DNA of 64,000 nucleotides from Dendrolimus kikuchii. Taxonomy: Eukaryota; Arthropoda; Insecta; Lepidoptera; Lasiocampidae. Under the pieces are notes generated by a model, which ran no database searches, was not told the DNA's origin, and saw only the letters and a program-made list of their open reading frames with translations. Below, piece after piece: positions 11,165 through 21,714 of the stretch. The stretch covers positions 657,501 to 721,500 of the forward strand of contig CM034390.1 in NCBI GenBank assembly GCA_019925095.2, read 5' to 3'. Both the position numbers and the translations under genes were made by a program. The number at the start of each line of letters is the position of its first letter. Position 1 is the first letter of the stretch.

Positions 11165-11680
11165 AATGCAAGAAAACTTAACTTATTTGTATTGTATTCT
11201 ACTCATAGTCCCTCAAGACTATAAGTAGAATACTGAGCCTAGATCACCGTCTTCTATGGGTAAGATGCCCAGAAGGCTGGCTACGTTTCCTCGCCGGATC
11301 GCCGTACTGATCCGTTGGCCGAGGTAAGCACCAGCCCTCTGATCACCCGAAGAGTCAATGAGTCGTTTCGATAAATTTTGGTAGAGATGGCCTCAGAACG
11401 CCACGGTCCAAGCGTCTCGACAGCAAACGGCACAAACATATAACTCTCACAGAGGGTTGCATATTTGCGCCGCTTGAGTGCTTCGGCTGTTTCCGGACGT
11501 GTTTGGTAAATGGGATGCGGCTAACATGTCTACGCAAGTCGCATCCCACACCAAAGTCTTGCCACGCTGCCAGGGAATTAGAGTCATTCCGTCGGGACGC
11601 CTACCATCGTCACGTGCAATACCGTTCGGCTCCAATAAAGCCGGCACGTTAGCGGTGGCAAGCGCCCTCCGTAGGACATT
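11165..11680 (-). mobile_element. LINE-F C-terminal coding region, broken
   Basis: Minus-strand translation reads [16 protein letters not shown], then [12 protein letters not shown], then (after a shift) ESYMFVPFAVETLGPW and, in a third frame, SGDQRAGAYLGQRISTAIRR ending SVFYL and a stop near 11229. The same blocks occur at 13785-14665, 45045-47222 and 53273-53374. I have seen this C-terminal domain in invertebrate retroelement proteins but cannot name the clade. RPDG...LVWDATCVD resembles a PD-(D/E)xK-type nuclease core; that is inference. At least two frameshifts. The upstream end is cut by the LINE-G poly(A). Confidence 0.65.
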
Positions 11681-12256
11681 TTTTTTTTTTTTTTTTGATA
11701 ACGCAGGGGGAATGTTTTTGGACACCATCCTCGGACCCTTCGGGGGAAGGGTCTGAATGCAGGCATAAGGCCTGCATCGAGGGTGTGTGGGATTCTCAGC
11801 GACCGGTTCTCCACGCTTGCTTCTAAAACGAAGCTGTCGCGAGAATCGGCCGCCAAACTACCCACTAAACCTAAACCTGCGCCCCATTTATAGCGCTTTT
11901 ACGAGGCGTCACGGGATGTCGTACAGAGTAACTGCACCGTAACGCCCCTACGCTCTGTAACTAGGCCACCCCGGGGAGCAGAGTGACCGACTTCGTACAG
12001 CAGCGGGGGGGGGGGGGGGGAAGTCCGCTGTCACCCTCGTGACAGCGGCCCCTTGTGACGGTAACTAAGGGAGGAGAAGATGCGCGTAGCGGCGCCTACG
12101 ACCTCCGGTCCGTCTCCTCCGGACGGAGTCCGCATACGCGTCCTCCTCCCTCGCTCTTTCAGCGGCCTCCTTCTGCGACATGACGGATTCACAGAAAGAG
12201 GAAACCGCAAGCCATGAATGTTGACCCTGGAGCATCGCTTCGACCATGCAATGCAT
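11681..12256 (-). mobile_element. LINE-G (R1-like) 3' end
   Basis: A T run at 11681-11697 is the element's poly(A). The 3' untranslated region covers about 11698-12063 and includes a 17-18 base G run (plus strand, 12005-12020) and hairpin CCGCTGTCAC/GTGACAGCGG (12025-12048). Upstream on the minus strand is the ORF end SSFCESVMSQKEAAERAREE then a run of Arg (RRRRTGGRRRRY) and LLLP stop at about 12065. An Arg-rich tail after SFCE..M.QKEAAER is what I know from R1-clade LINEs. A sister copy is at 24697-25233. Confidence 0.7.
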
Positions 12257-12631
12257 TCGACATCATTCAAGGCAGCGTGGCGTGACCATCTGCCGGCACT
12301 GCGGCGGCAAGAAAGACCGTGGTATATATTTGTTTGTGAATATGAATGAAAATGGAAGTGACAAATAGTAGTGGTAATTTCTCGGTACAAGATAACCTAT
12401 TAAGCATTTAGCTTAGTGCCCCGATTCACAAGCCAACTAGTTTCCAAACACTAACTACTCTAATGCCTATTTCCAATTTTGCGGCGACAGATCGTAGCAC
12501 ATGTCGAAGCGAAATTTAAATTTTCATTTAAAAAGTTTTATTAAAGGGCAAACACTTAAAATTTGCTTTTAAAAATCCCACTGCTGGGCTCGGGCTTTCC
12601 TATTACAAAACCAAGAATTCTGTTTCACACA
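12257..12631. other. Unassigned, possibly the 5' side of LINE-G
   Basis: The plus strand has a short CRHCGGKKD stretch near 12291 that could be a zinc-knuckle remnant or chance. No other signal. Confidence 0.25.
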
Positions 12632-12896
12632 TTTTTTTTTTTGATGATAAGCGGTTACCATCGCCTATGGACATTTGCAACAACAAAGTTGCTACAAATG
12701 CGCTGCTGCTCTCTTAAGGGAGACTGGAACCTGGTCACTAATGCCGGAACACAACTCAAGGTTGTTATGGCGGCATACTCTAGACGAGGGGTGGTAGCCA
12801 TCCAGTCGAGCAAATACCCTACCACCGTTGTCGCCTCTTACGACAGGTCGCCCGGCCGCAGGAAATTGTATTCTTTCTCCATTCCTGCACGGATAT
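12632..12896 (-). mobile_element. A element lacking its 3' tip
   Basis: A T run at 12632-12642 leads straight into GATGATAAGCGGTTACC, so the CTGCTGAACTCC tip is deleted. The 5' end is CCTGCACGGAT. The internal TGGTAGGG region is also shortened, as in the copy at 32374-32662. Confidence 0.75.
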
Positions 12897-13108
12897 AAAA
12901 AGTTACCGGAAGTTTTTTGTAGTTTAAACTTCTGAAAGACTTCTCACATAATTTCATGGAACAACAGGTAGGCATATTATCTTCAATGTACGTAACTTAA
13001 ATGAATATTAAATTAGATGTTGGCTCGTAAATGTGCAGATACGTACGGATCTGAGCCTTGGTCACTACTGTTTAGTAAAACTTTGACCTATTGAAAATGT
13101 CCTCCAGT
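12897..13108 (+). mobile_element. LINE-Q-type 3' UTR fragment
   Basis: Nearly identical to 32663-32870, including CACATAATTTCATGGAACAAC and GGATCTGAGCCTTGGTCAC. In the other copy this leads into CCAGTGGAACTTATTTTGAA, the 3' end of a LINE also seen at 41075-41655 and 63374-64000. Here the last bases are cut by the next A element. Confidence 0.6.
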
Positions 13109-13362
13109 AGTTGGTGTTGGTGTTGCAAATCACCAAAGTCGCTACAAATGCGCTGCTGCTCTCTTAAGGGAGTCTGGAACCTGGTCACTAATACCGGAAC
13201 ACAAATCAAGGTTGTTATGGAGATATACTTTAGACCAGAGGACGTAGTCATCCAGTCGGGCAAATGCCCTACCACCTGGCTGTGGGTTGTTAAGTCGCCT
13301 CTTACAACAAGCCGCCCGGCCGCAGGAAATTGTATTCTTTCTCTATTCCTGCACGGATAAAT
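13109..13362 (-). mobile_element. A element, 3' end missing
   Basis: Begins inside the unit near GGTGTTGCAAAT and runs to CCTGCACGGATA. The TTACCATCGCC to poly(A) end is absent. Confidence 0.75.
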
Positions 13363-13413
13363 AATCTCAATATGCCATTTTGTACACAATATTTTTCTTT
13401 AAGTCAAGGTGAT

Positions 13414-13665
13414 ATCAAATTCAAATTCAAATTCAAATTCATTTATTTATATAAACTCATTTCTAGGCCTTATATAATTATATCTAAAACTTATATAGTA
13501 GTTAAAATTAAGGCTACAAATTTTTTGGCGGCGGTCGCTGCACTAGACTCTAGGTCTGTATCGCGGCACCCAACACAATTTATTATAGAACTTAAATCTA
13601 ATTGTGTGCCCCTAGTGTTGTGGTCAGTTGAGTATTGTGCATTCTGTGTCGCTATAATTTAATAG
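13414..13665 (-). mobile_element. CR1/Jockey-like LINE 3' end with (TTTGAA)n tail
   Basis: Starts with four to five copies of CAAATT on the plus strand, the reverse of a (TTTGAA)n tail typical of several insect LINEs. It continues through GGCGGCGGTCGCTGCACTAG. No sizeable LINE frame remains. Family not identified further. Confidence 0.5.
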
Positions 13666-13784
13666 ATTTCACAAGAATTCCTAAAACAATGTTCATATCA
13701 AAAAGTTGGTTTTAAAATACCTTGTTTGTGTTTCACTTTCAAGATATCATCATAAAAAATCTTTAATGTCAGTCAATCTTACAA

Positions 13785-14665
13785 AGGAGGCTTGCCATCA
13801 ATTACGTGCCGTCTCTTCTAGAGCCGAGCGGTATTGCTCGTGACGACGGTAAGCGACTGGATAGAATGAAATGAAAGCACCAAAAAAGAACGTGATGATT
13901 CTTCCCTTGCTTATCTCATCCCACTACACCATTCATCTATTCCATCCTAAAGGCTGATCCGCGTTGGCGTCATCCTTGACGTCACAATCCTCAGCCTGTT
14001 TGCCGCCTTTGTGATATAAATTTGGCAAACCTCTGGTATGGGATGGGATGGGACCTATAAGACACGTTGATTCCATCCCATTTACCGAAAACAGCTGAAT
14101 CACTCGAGCAACTGTATCAAATGAATGTGACTTGTCTGTGCCGCTTGTGGTTGAAACGCTTGGACCGTGTCACTCTGAAGCCATGAGCCTCTACACAGTA
14201 CTCTCAGCTTAACTCTTCAGTTCTATCCGTGCAGGAACGGAGAAAGAATACAATTTCCTGCGGCCTGGAGGCCTGTCGTAAGAGGCGACTAAACAACCCA
14301 CAGCCAGGTGGTAGGGTATTTGCTCGACTAGATGGCGACCACCCCTGGTCTAGAGTATGCCGCTATAACAACCTTGTGTTGTGTTCCGGCATTAGTGACC
14401 AGGTTCCAGTCTCCATTAAGAGAGCAGCAGCACATTTGTAGCACCTTTGGTGTTACTAATGTCCATAGGCGATGGTAACCGCTGTCCATCAAGTGGGCCG
14501 TCTGCCTGTCTGCTGAACTCCTGCAACAAAAAAAATCAGAGGAATGGTTCCTACCCCGGACCATAGAACAGTGTGGCAATCCAGTGAGTTAACGTAGCCA
14601 GCCTTCAGGCAACTTTACTTATTGACTTCAATGACCTAGACTCAGTATTCTACTTGTTAAGGCCA
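13785..14665 (+). mobile_element. LINE-F copy interrupted twice
   Basis: Three pieces in order: 13785-13875 encodes VPSLLEPSGIARDDG; 14105-14222 encodes LSVPLVVETLGP and SEAMSLYT; 14545-14665 carries GTAGCCAGCCTTC and ACTCAGTATTCTACTTG. The first gap (about 13876-14104) is unclassified DNA. The second is the A element at 14224-14537. Order and spacing match the minus copy at 11165-11680, so this is one old element, now a pseudogene. Confidence 0.65.
14224..14537 (+). mobile_element. A element, full length, inside LINE-F
   Basis: Complete from ATCCGTGCAGG to CTCCTGCAACAAAAAAAA. Because LINE-F is the known target, both junctions can be read: the left ends CTCTTCAGTTCT and the right starts TCAGAGGA. 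No long duplicated target sequence is present. Confidence 0.85.
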
Positions 14666-14828
14666 AAGCCTTACTGCGTAAAAAAAAACAAACTCAAAAT
14701 TGTCATTGACAGTGACGTCTCGTATTTAATGTCTTTTGGCGTTTCCCGCTCCTCTCTCTTCCCGCGCTGATATTACTTCCCGCTGCTCGCTCCCGCAAGT
14801 TAAAAATATTAAAGTAATAACTAAAAGT

Positions 14829-15265
14829 AGAGTAGAGTAAACGCGGTCGAGATGCGAGCACTGCGCAAAATCTGCGGAGTGACGCTCGCGGACCGCGTTC
14901 GTAATACCGAAGTAAGAAAGAGAGTTGGTCTGAAAGAGAGTGTCGGGGTGAAGGTAAGGAAAGGAATGCTCCGGTGGTTCGGGCATGTGGAAAGAATGCA
15001 TGATGAAAGAATTACTAAACAGATATACAATGCAAAAGTGGATGGATGCAGAAGTCGTGGAAGGCCACGACACACCTTCCATGATCAAATTGATCGTGTA
15101 CTAGCAGAAGGTGATTTCAGGAGCCTTAAGAACAGACGAGCTTGCATGGCAAGAGTTATGAATGTCAAAGAGGCAAGTGAGGTGTGTAAGAATAAGCCTA
15201 AATGGCACTCTGTTGTTCGTGCCTACCCCGCAAGGGAACTGGCGTGAAGTTATGTATGTATGTAT
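14829..15265 (+). mobile_element. RTE-B 3' fragment with 15-bp target duplication
   Basis: GTAATAACTAAAAGT occurs at 14814-14828 and 15266-15280. The frame from 14852 is open to the natural stop and encodes LRKICGV, GMLRWFGHVERMHDER, GRPRHTFHDQIDRV and PARELA (131 residues from its first Met). It ends in (ATGT)n. A young, 5'-truncated copy with no frame damage in this part; it lacks reverse transcriptase and cannot move alone. Confidence 0.92.
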
Positions 15266-15280
15266 GTAATAACTAAAAGT

Positions 15281-15885
15281 GCTTTTACCGTGCTCCAATC
15301 AGTGTGTTTGTAATTGTATGTGGTTAAATTCATTTTGTAAGAAGAAAGAACACGGGCCGGTCCATGACGTCAAGAAGATCGCAGCAACATAAACCAAGTA
15401 AGGCAAACACGCTTTTCCCAAAACCAGTACCTACAGTCCACCCCGTTTTTTAAACCACTACTTATAGTCCTAATGTCAAAATAGACAAAATACGATAAAA
15501 AAATTCTTTTATTATTTATATCCATAACAAGGACTTTACAAAGCCCCAATTTAATTGGAAATATCTTGGCTGATCTTGAATTCCGTAGATTACAGAATAC
15601 AAAGCCCTCCTGACATAACATACATAGCTCCAGACCTTATGTTGGTGCTATTTGCCCTCGGAAGATTTACTTCATTTTATATCGCAAACTATCCCGTCTA
15701 CCGGGATGAATAGTATCTATGTCCATTTTGGGTATTCAGACAGACAGATCGACTGAAAGGCGCATTTTTTTAAAGATTAGGAATTTTTATATCTATAAAC
15801 TTGATAAATGGTTGGTCCCCCATACAAACTTTAATACCCTATTTCAACCCGTTCTAGTTTTATTTATATAACTAAATATTGTGTA
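15281..15885. other. Unassigned; repeat-like motif near 15690-15780
   Basis: The block CCGTCTACCGGGATGAATAG followed by AGACAGACAGATCG resembles the GGGATnAAAnGTATCC modules at 16500-16810. No gene seen. Confidence 0.35.
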
Positions 15886-16460
15886 AACTACACAAACTAC
15901 TAAAACTACCAAACGTACTAAAACTGCCGAAACTACCAACCAAAACTACCAAATCCACCAACTAAAACTACCACAACTACCTAAACTACCACAATTATCA
16001 AATCTACCAATTAAAACTACCACAACTACCAAAACCACCACAACTATCAAAACTACCGCAACTATCAAAACAACCGAATATACCAAATCGACCAACCAAA
16101 ACTACCAAATCTACAAACCAAAACTACCACAACTATCAGAACTACCAAAATAACCAAATCTATAAAATCTTCCAACCAAAACTACCATAACTACCAAATC
16201 TACAAACCAAAACTACCACAACTACCGAAACTACCAAATCTACAAACCAAAACTATTACAACTACCAAATCTACCGAAACTACCAAATCTACAAAACAAA
16301 ACTACCACAACTACCAAAACTACTACAGCTACTAAAACTACCACAACTACCAAAACTACCACAACTACCAAAACAACCGAAACTACCAGCATAAACTACC
16401 GAAAATAGCAAAACTACCACAACTACCAAAACTACCTAAACGACCAAATTGACCAAAATA
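15886..16460. repeat. Degenerate ACTACC-rich tandem array
   Basis: About 575 bases of AAACTACCA and CAACTACCA units with many substitutions (for example AAATCTACCA). The plus strand is almost free of G. The period is mostly 9 with phase slips. Confidence 0.85.
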
Positions 16461-16499
16461 AATAAAATGACGAAAATGGCAATAAATCTATCACAAAAT

Positions 16500-16810
16500 A
16501 TATACCAGTATCCGGGATGAAAAGTATCCCTTGGCCACCCTCGGTATTCAAATTACATATGTACCGAGTATCAGCTAAATCGGTCCAATAGTCTTTCCAT
16601 AAAAGGATAACAAACAGAGAGATAAATATACTTTTATCCCGGAAACTATCCCATTTTCCGGGATAAAACGTATCCTATGTTCATTCTCGGCATCGAAAAT
16701 ATATATATACTGAGGTTCAGCCAAATCGGTCCAGTAGTTTTTATGTGAAAACGGAACAGACAGACAGACAGAGTTACTTTCGCATTTATAATATTAATTG
16801 GGATGTATCC
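16500..16810. repeat. Dispersed repeat with GGGATnAAAnGTATCC modules
   Basis: Two similar modules: ATCCGGGATGAAAAGTATCC with AAATCGGTCCAATAGT, then TTCCGGGATAAAACGTATCC with AAATCGGTCCAGTAGTTT and a run of CAGA. These phrases are familiar from lepidopteran short repeats. The satellite at 26799-27954 shares the AGGATAAAAAGTATCCT core. Confidence 0.45.
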
Positions 16811-16970
16811 CGGGAAGCTATTCCTGTGCGGTCCTTGCCTAGTATAAAGTAGGTAGAACATCGCTCTATAATTTTTGCTATCTACCAACTTCCTGTGTGG
16901 GTGAAGGCAGCCATTTTGGAAACTCACAAGTCCTTTATGTTATTGTGATAACTGGCGTGCCAAGTACTTT

Positions 16971-17288
16971 TTTATTTTTTTTTATTGCAGGAGATCAGCA
17001 GACAGGCAGACGGCCCACTTGACGGAAAGCGGTTACCATCACCTATGGACATTTGCAACCCCAAAGCTGCTACAAATGCGCTGCTGCTCTCTTAAGGGAG
17101 ACTGGAACCTGGTCACTAATGCCGGAACACAACTCAAGGTTGTTATGGCGACGTAATTTAGACCAGGGGTGGTAGCCATCCAGTCGGGCAAATGCCCTAC
17201 CACCTGGCTGTGGGTTGTTAAGTCGCCTCTTACGACAGGCCGCCCGGCCGCAGGAAATTGTATTCTTTCTCCGTTCCTGCACGGATGA
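16971..17288 (-). mobile_element. A element, full length
   Basis: A T-rich run at 16971-16985, TTGCAGGAGATCAGCAGACAG, the whole core, and CCTGCACGGAT at 17277-17287. No damage beyond point changes. Confidence 0.85.
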
Positions 17289-18398
17289 CTTTAACACACT
17301 TTAGATTTTGTTAACAAGTGTCAGCTAAAGTGGAATTTAGTGCAGTGCGTATTTCCTGTGAGCAACCTGAACCGAGCCAGAAGGGGGCGGATCTCAAAGT
17401 TAGTGGAGCTTCTGTTGTTCTATAGCGAGGATCAGGGTCATATCTCTTCTGAACAGTCCATAATATCGAACTATAAATATTATTTCAAGGACCACACCTC
17501 ACTATCTTGTGGGCTATACAGCGCTTTTAGTTATACTTCCCAAATAAAAACTTCTTTAGGTACGCTAGGCACTTTTGGAGTGGGGAAAAGGTACTAAACT
17601 ACCCGTGACCTACACGCTCAAATACAAAGTTTTTAGTACTGGTGTGCAGAGCTACGACTTACCGTCATTGTGTTTTACGTACTATGTACTGGAGAAGCTA
17701 TTCAAAAGAAAAAAGTTCGAACTTGATGAAAGCTGGCGAGCGTGCCATGGACTGACTCATGTATTTGCTACAGCGCTACAGCGTTACACCGTCTAAACAA
17801 ATTATTAAAACACGCAGCGCTGGTTCGCTTAAAGTGTATAGTTTAAATTAACGAGTTAAAATTAATAAAATTTAATTAAAATACGATGTTTTACCGAAAA
17901 TACAAGAAACTTACCTGTGAAAAATCACCACTTTTATTTGAGTTCCCTGAGTGGTTTGAACATACCTTAGTAAACATCCAGGCATTTTTTAATAGTTATT
18001 TTTCAGTCAAACGCGTAAAGTATCGACAATAGCCCGGCGCAGACTAGGCGGGTTCTTGTCCATGGACTAAACGTCGTCTGTAGTACGTAGTACTTTAAAC
18101 CTCATTGCTGACAGTTTTTTTGTGTGGGTCATATTTGTACTCACCTAAATGCTCGTCTCACTTCGTGGCCGTGTGTATCGCGTTCACTGAAGATGGCAGC
18201 TGTGTGTGGGATTAGTGAGCGTTCTCTCTGTTCAATGCACTAATGTAGTCGGTTGCTAATGGCGCGGCAGCTCACTGTCATCAGCATCCCTGTGAAGAGA
18301 CGCAACCAGTGCATTGGCTAAAATGGGCGAATTATTGATTCTCCTTTGATAGATAGAACTGGAATAGAAGATAAGAATAGGTAAAAAGCGTGTGTTAT
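17289..18398. other. Unassigned
   Basis: About 1.1 kb without a recognised repeat or gene. Open frames at 17340-17597 and 17575-17796 are short, overlap, and show no familiar domain. This is one of the larger stretches that could be ordinary single-copy DNA. Confidence 0.3.
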
Positions 18399-19014
18399 AT
18401 TTTTTTTATTTCATGAGTTCAGCAGACAGGCAGACGGAGAAATCTGGAATTTTTTTATCCGTGCAGGAACGGAGAAAGAATACAATTTTCCTGCGGCCGG
18501 GCGGCCTGTCGTAAGAGGCGACTTAACAACCCACAGTTAGGTGAGGGCATTTGCCCGACTGGATGGCTACCACCCCTGGTCTAAGTTACGTCGCCGTAAC
18601 AACCTTGAGTTGTATTCCGGCATTAGTGACCAGGTTCCAGTCTCCCTTAAGAGAGCAGCAGCGCATTTGTAGCACCTTTGGTGTTGAAAATGTCTTTAGG
18701 CGATGGTAACCGCTTTCCATCGGGTTGGCCGTCTGTCTGTCTGCTGCGCTCCTGCAATAAAAAATATAAAAAAGACGGCCCACCTGATGGGAAGCTGTGC
18801 CAATGCTGCCGCTCTCTAAAGGTACCCTAGAATTTGTCAGCTAATGCCTGAACATAACTCAAACTTGTTATGGCGGCATACTCTAGTTCAGAGTTGGTAG
18901 CCATCTGGACGGGCAAATACCCTACCATACCATAGTTGTGGGTTGTTTTATCACCTCTTATGACAGGGCGCCCGGCTGCAAGATTTGTATTCTTTCTCCG
19001 TTCCTGCACGGATA
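18399..19014 (-). mobile_element. Old A element split by a younger A element
   Basis: Piece one (18399-18441) holds the 3' tip through CAGACAGGCAGACGG. Piece two (18770-19014) continues at GACGGCCCACCTGATGG and runs, with many substitutions, to CCTGCACGGATA. The copy at 18463-18760 lies between them. Confidence 0.75.
18463..18760 (+). mobile_element. A element nested in an older A element
   Basis: Complete from ATCCGTGCAGG to CTCCTGCAATAAAAAA, with fewer changes than its host copy. About 20 bases of unexplained sequence lie between the left host piece and this copy. Confidence 0.8.
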
Positions 19015-19137
19015 TAAGTCATCCATCTTTACAACTAGCGATTCCTAGTAGCTTTGTTCGGGACTCGTTTTTCTGGATTCTATTCTATTCTATCGCCTGT
19101 GTAAAATTTAATGCAATCTTACCTGTGTGAACAATCT

Positions 19138-19392
19138 TATACTAATATATAAAGCTGAAAAGTTTGTTTGTTTGAACGCGCTAATCTCAGGAACTGTTGG
19201 CCTGATTTAGAAATTTGTTTCAGTGTTAGTTAGATAGCCCATTTATCGAGGAAGGCTATAAGGCTACATATCATCACTTTAAGATCAATCGGAGCGGAGC
19301 ACCAATGAAGAATGTTTAAAAATGGGGGGGGGGGGTGATTTTTTACTTACTTTTTTTACTATTTCACGCGGACGAAATCGCGAGTAGAAGGT
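19138..19392 (+). mobile_element. Helitron-like short element, decayed 3' end
   Basis: TACTAATATATAAAGCTGAA through CGCGCTAATCTCAGGAAC and GGCTATAAGGCTACATATCATCAC, then a poly-G tract and CGCGGACGAAATCGCGAG. The last bases no longer read CTAGT. It lacks the long middle found at 7053-7793. Confidence 0.6.
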
Positions 19393-19500
19393 GGTTGTTT
19401 ATAAAATAGACTAAACGTAATAGAAATAAGAAATAGAACACAAAAGTATAAAAGACAGAAATTAGACTGTAAGTAATAGACTTAAGAATGTATTCGGAGT

Positions 19501-19558
19501 AAAGAAAAATGTTATAGTTTTTAAGATAAATATCTTAAAAACTATAACATTTTTCTTT
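19501..19558. repeat. Perfect 28-bp palindrome with 2-base loop
   Basis: Arms at 19501-19528 and 19531-19558 are exact inverted copies, with AA between. The core reads AAGATA-AA-TATCTT. It adjoins the polypurine tract directly. Confidence 0.9.
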
Positions 19559-19880
19559 CAAATGAAAATAATGAAAGAAAAGAAAAAAAGAAAGAAAAGA
19601 AAAAAGAAAAAGAAAAAAGAAAGAAAAGGAGAAAGAAAAGAAAAAAGAGAAAAAGATAAAGAAAAGAAAAGAAGAAAGAAAAGAAGAAAGAGAAAGAAAT
19701 GGAAAAAGAGAAATAAAATAAAAAGAGAAAGGAAAGAGAAAGAAAAGAAAAAACAGAAAGAAAAATAGAAAGAAAATAAAGAAGAGAGAAAATAAAAAAG
19801 AGAAAGAAAAGAAAAAAAGAGAGAAAAGAAAAAGAAAAGGAAAAAGAGAAAGAAAAGAAAAAAGAAAAAAAGAAAAGAAT
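19559..19880. repeat. Polypurine tract
   Basis: About 320 bases almost wholly A and G on the plus strand, made of GAAAGAAAAGAAAA-type units. Lys/Arg-rich (plus) and Phe/Ser-rich (minus) open frames across it are artefacts of composition. Confidence 0.95.
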
Positions 19881-20112
19881 AATGTCCATTCTACCATATA
19901 ATGGAGGAGCAGGCGAAAACAAAACTCTGTGTGAACACTCTTTTACAGACAAGTGTTATTCATTCAAGTTTCACCACTAAATCCTATTTTGTATAACTTT
20001 AGAGTAGGTATCTTTTTCAGGTAAGTTGTTTCTGCGTGCCCCAAACAAGTCCCAAATTGATTAATATATTTTTATTTATTTTACCTCCTATCTTATTCAA
20101 TATTATATAAAA

Positions 20113-20383
20113 CTAGCTGACCCGACGAACTTCGTACCGCCATATTTTATGAATTCCTAAAAGACTTTGTTTCATAACACAAAAAACAAAATCACCAAAA
20201 TCGGTCCAGGTGATTAGGAGGATTCTAGAACCCGATCTCAGCACCACGCACCGGTTCCAGTTGTGAATCTAAACCATCCCGGGACCCGCTCAAACACACA
20301 CAAATAATTTCATCAAAATCGATAAAGTCGTTCTCAAGTTATGCGCGTACATAGATTTCTATGATTCATTTTTGTATATAAGA
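20113..20383 (-). mobile_element. Helitron-like element
   Basis: On the minus strand it starts A|TCTTATATACAAAAATGA and ends GTCGGGTCAGCTAG|T. Inside are CAAAATCGGTCCAGG and GCACCACGCACCGGTTCC, shared with 26273-26602 and 38701-39253. No coding. Confidence 0.6.
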
Positions 20384-20384
20384 T

Positions 20385-20480
20385 TTTAGAGCCAGGCATG
20401 TTGCTGAAGAGTTACTTGCATCGCTTCATCTCTTCCAGCCACAACATGTTGCGAAACGGTGGTAAATTAGATTAATCTCC
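20385..20480 (+). mobile_element. LINE-Q-like 3' fragment
   Basis: TGTTGCTGAAGAGTTACTTGC through CAACATGTTGCGAAACGGTGG matches the end region of LINE-Q (41480-41545) at about 70 percent by eye. Decayed. Confidence 0.45.
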
Positions 20481-20589
20481 CATAGAGTAAATATAAACCA
20501 TAAACAAAAATTAAAATTAACAAATTGGGGTTGGGACAAAAACACATTACTAATTAAATATTACACAAGTATAACGAGTTTAACAAAAT

Positions 20590-20705
20590 TGGGTCTTACG
20601 TCAAAAGGAAGGTTTGTCTGGAAATCAGCGTTGTGTCGGATATAATTCCGGCACAGCAATATGCTGAGTGCAAACCTTGTTTGCTTACAATGCAGTGTAC
20701 AAATT
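20590..20705 (+). repeat. Dispersed repeat R, copy 1
   Basis: GGAAGGTTTGTCTGGAAATCAGC through GTGCAAACCTTGTTTGC matches 55625-55720 in reverse. AGGTTTG and CAAACCT face each other at the ends, so it may be a MITE or a LINE 3' piece. Confidence 0.5.
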
Positions 20706-21344
20706 CTCAAACTACGCCTGTGTATAAATGTATAAAGAATGTAATTACGTCGCTGTTTCTTTAAATAAAAACTTACCTTTTTCATCTTTTTCATTTGTAA
20801 ATAAATAAATTATAAAACTTTATTTATTTTTCTCAACACAACAAATTTACAAAGAGCCCAGAGTGTGAGATTGGTGCCTGAAATACATTTACAAATAAGC
20901 CTGTATGACAGGTCACTCTACTACTACATGGCTACCAAGAATAATGCATTAATTAACACTTGACATCTTCGTCTTCCGTGATCGCAGCTACTGAAATGTG
21001 GTCGAAACGTCGAAATTAAAATCTCATGCATAAAATGCCGTGCTGAAAGCGATTAAAACGTAGATTTTATTGCATGTACTAGTAGCAAAAACTTGAAATA
21101 ATACTAGGTATTTTTTTATGTAAAATTTTCAAGTTACTTTGTTGTACGTATGTATAGTACTATGCTTGCAGTTATTTAATATCCTGAACGCAATAACTTG
21201 ATGTACCCTCGCATCCTGTGACAGGAAACTTCTTGTTAACACTTTAAACTGCTGCTATATTAGTTACGTAGTTGTTTGACATGATAATAATCTTCGTTGC
21301 CTACTTGCCGTGATTTTAAAACAATGAACTATATTAGACATAAT
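20706..21344. other. Unassigned
   Basis: Contains TGTGGTCGAAACGTCGAAATT and AAACGTAGATTTTATTGC, phrases I associate with insect repeats, but no second copy is in the window. No gene seen. Confidence 0.3.
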
Positions 21345-21640
21345 GGCAGGCAAAGGTACTTGGTCTATATAGCCTTGACTTCAGTATAGATCAGCCAAAC
21401 TATAGGTCTTAATTAACGCCAGACAACGGAGTTGTTGTGATAACTCGAGTGGCCATAATTCTCTACACAGTTCACATTTCTTACGAAAACACATAATTAC
21501 TACACAAAAACTGTCAATGTCCTACATTTTGAATGTTAATTTTATAATAATAATATTACACACTTATAGAAAATAAAAAATGCATAGCAAAACACCTCCT
21601 TTCACTTCCCGCCAAAACCTATAACTAATAATATAATATT
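21345..21640. repeat. Repeat S, copy 1
   Basis: CAGTTCACATTTCTTACG, ACACATAATTACTAC and CTCCTTTCACTTCCCGCCAAAA match S at 22600-22890, 34745-34964 and, reversed, 47828-48065. No ORF. This is the most diverged of the four. Confidence 0.65.
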
Positions 21641-21714
21641 TTTGTAGTGGCTACGCATGATTTGTGTATTTAGTCAATTTCAATTATTTAAGTAAGCATT
21701 ATATATTTTAATAT

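Noticed and set aside
12257..12400. Zinc-knuckle coding (CRHCGGKKD) on the plus strand
   Set aside because: Only nine residues, opposite in strand to the adjacent LINE, with no supporting frame.
19535..19952. Phe/Ser-rich and Lys/Arg-rich open frames of 68-136 codons
   Set aside because: Produced by the polypurine tract.
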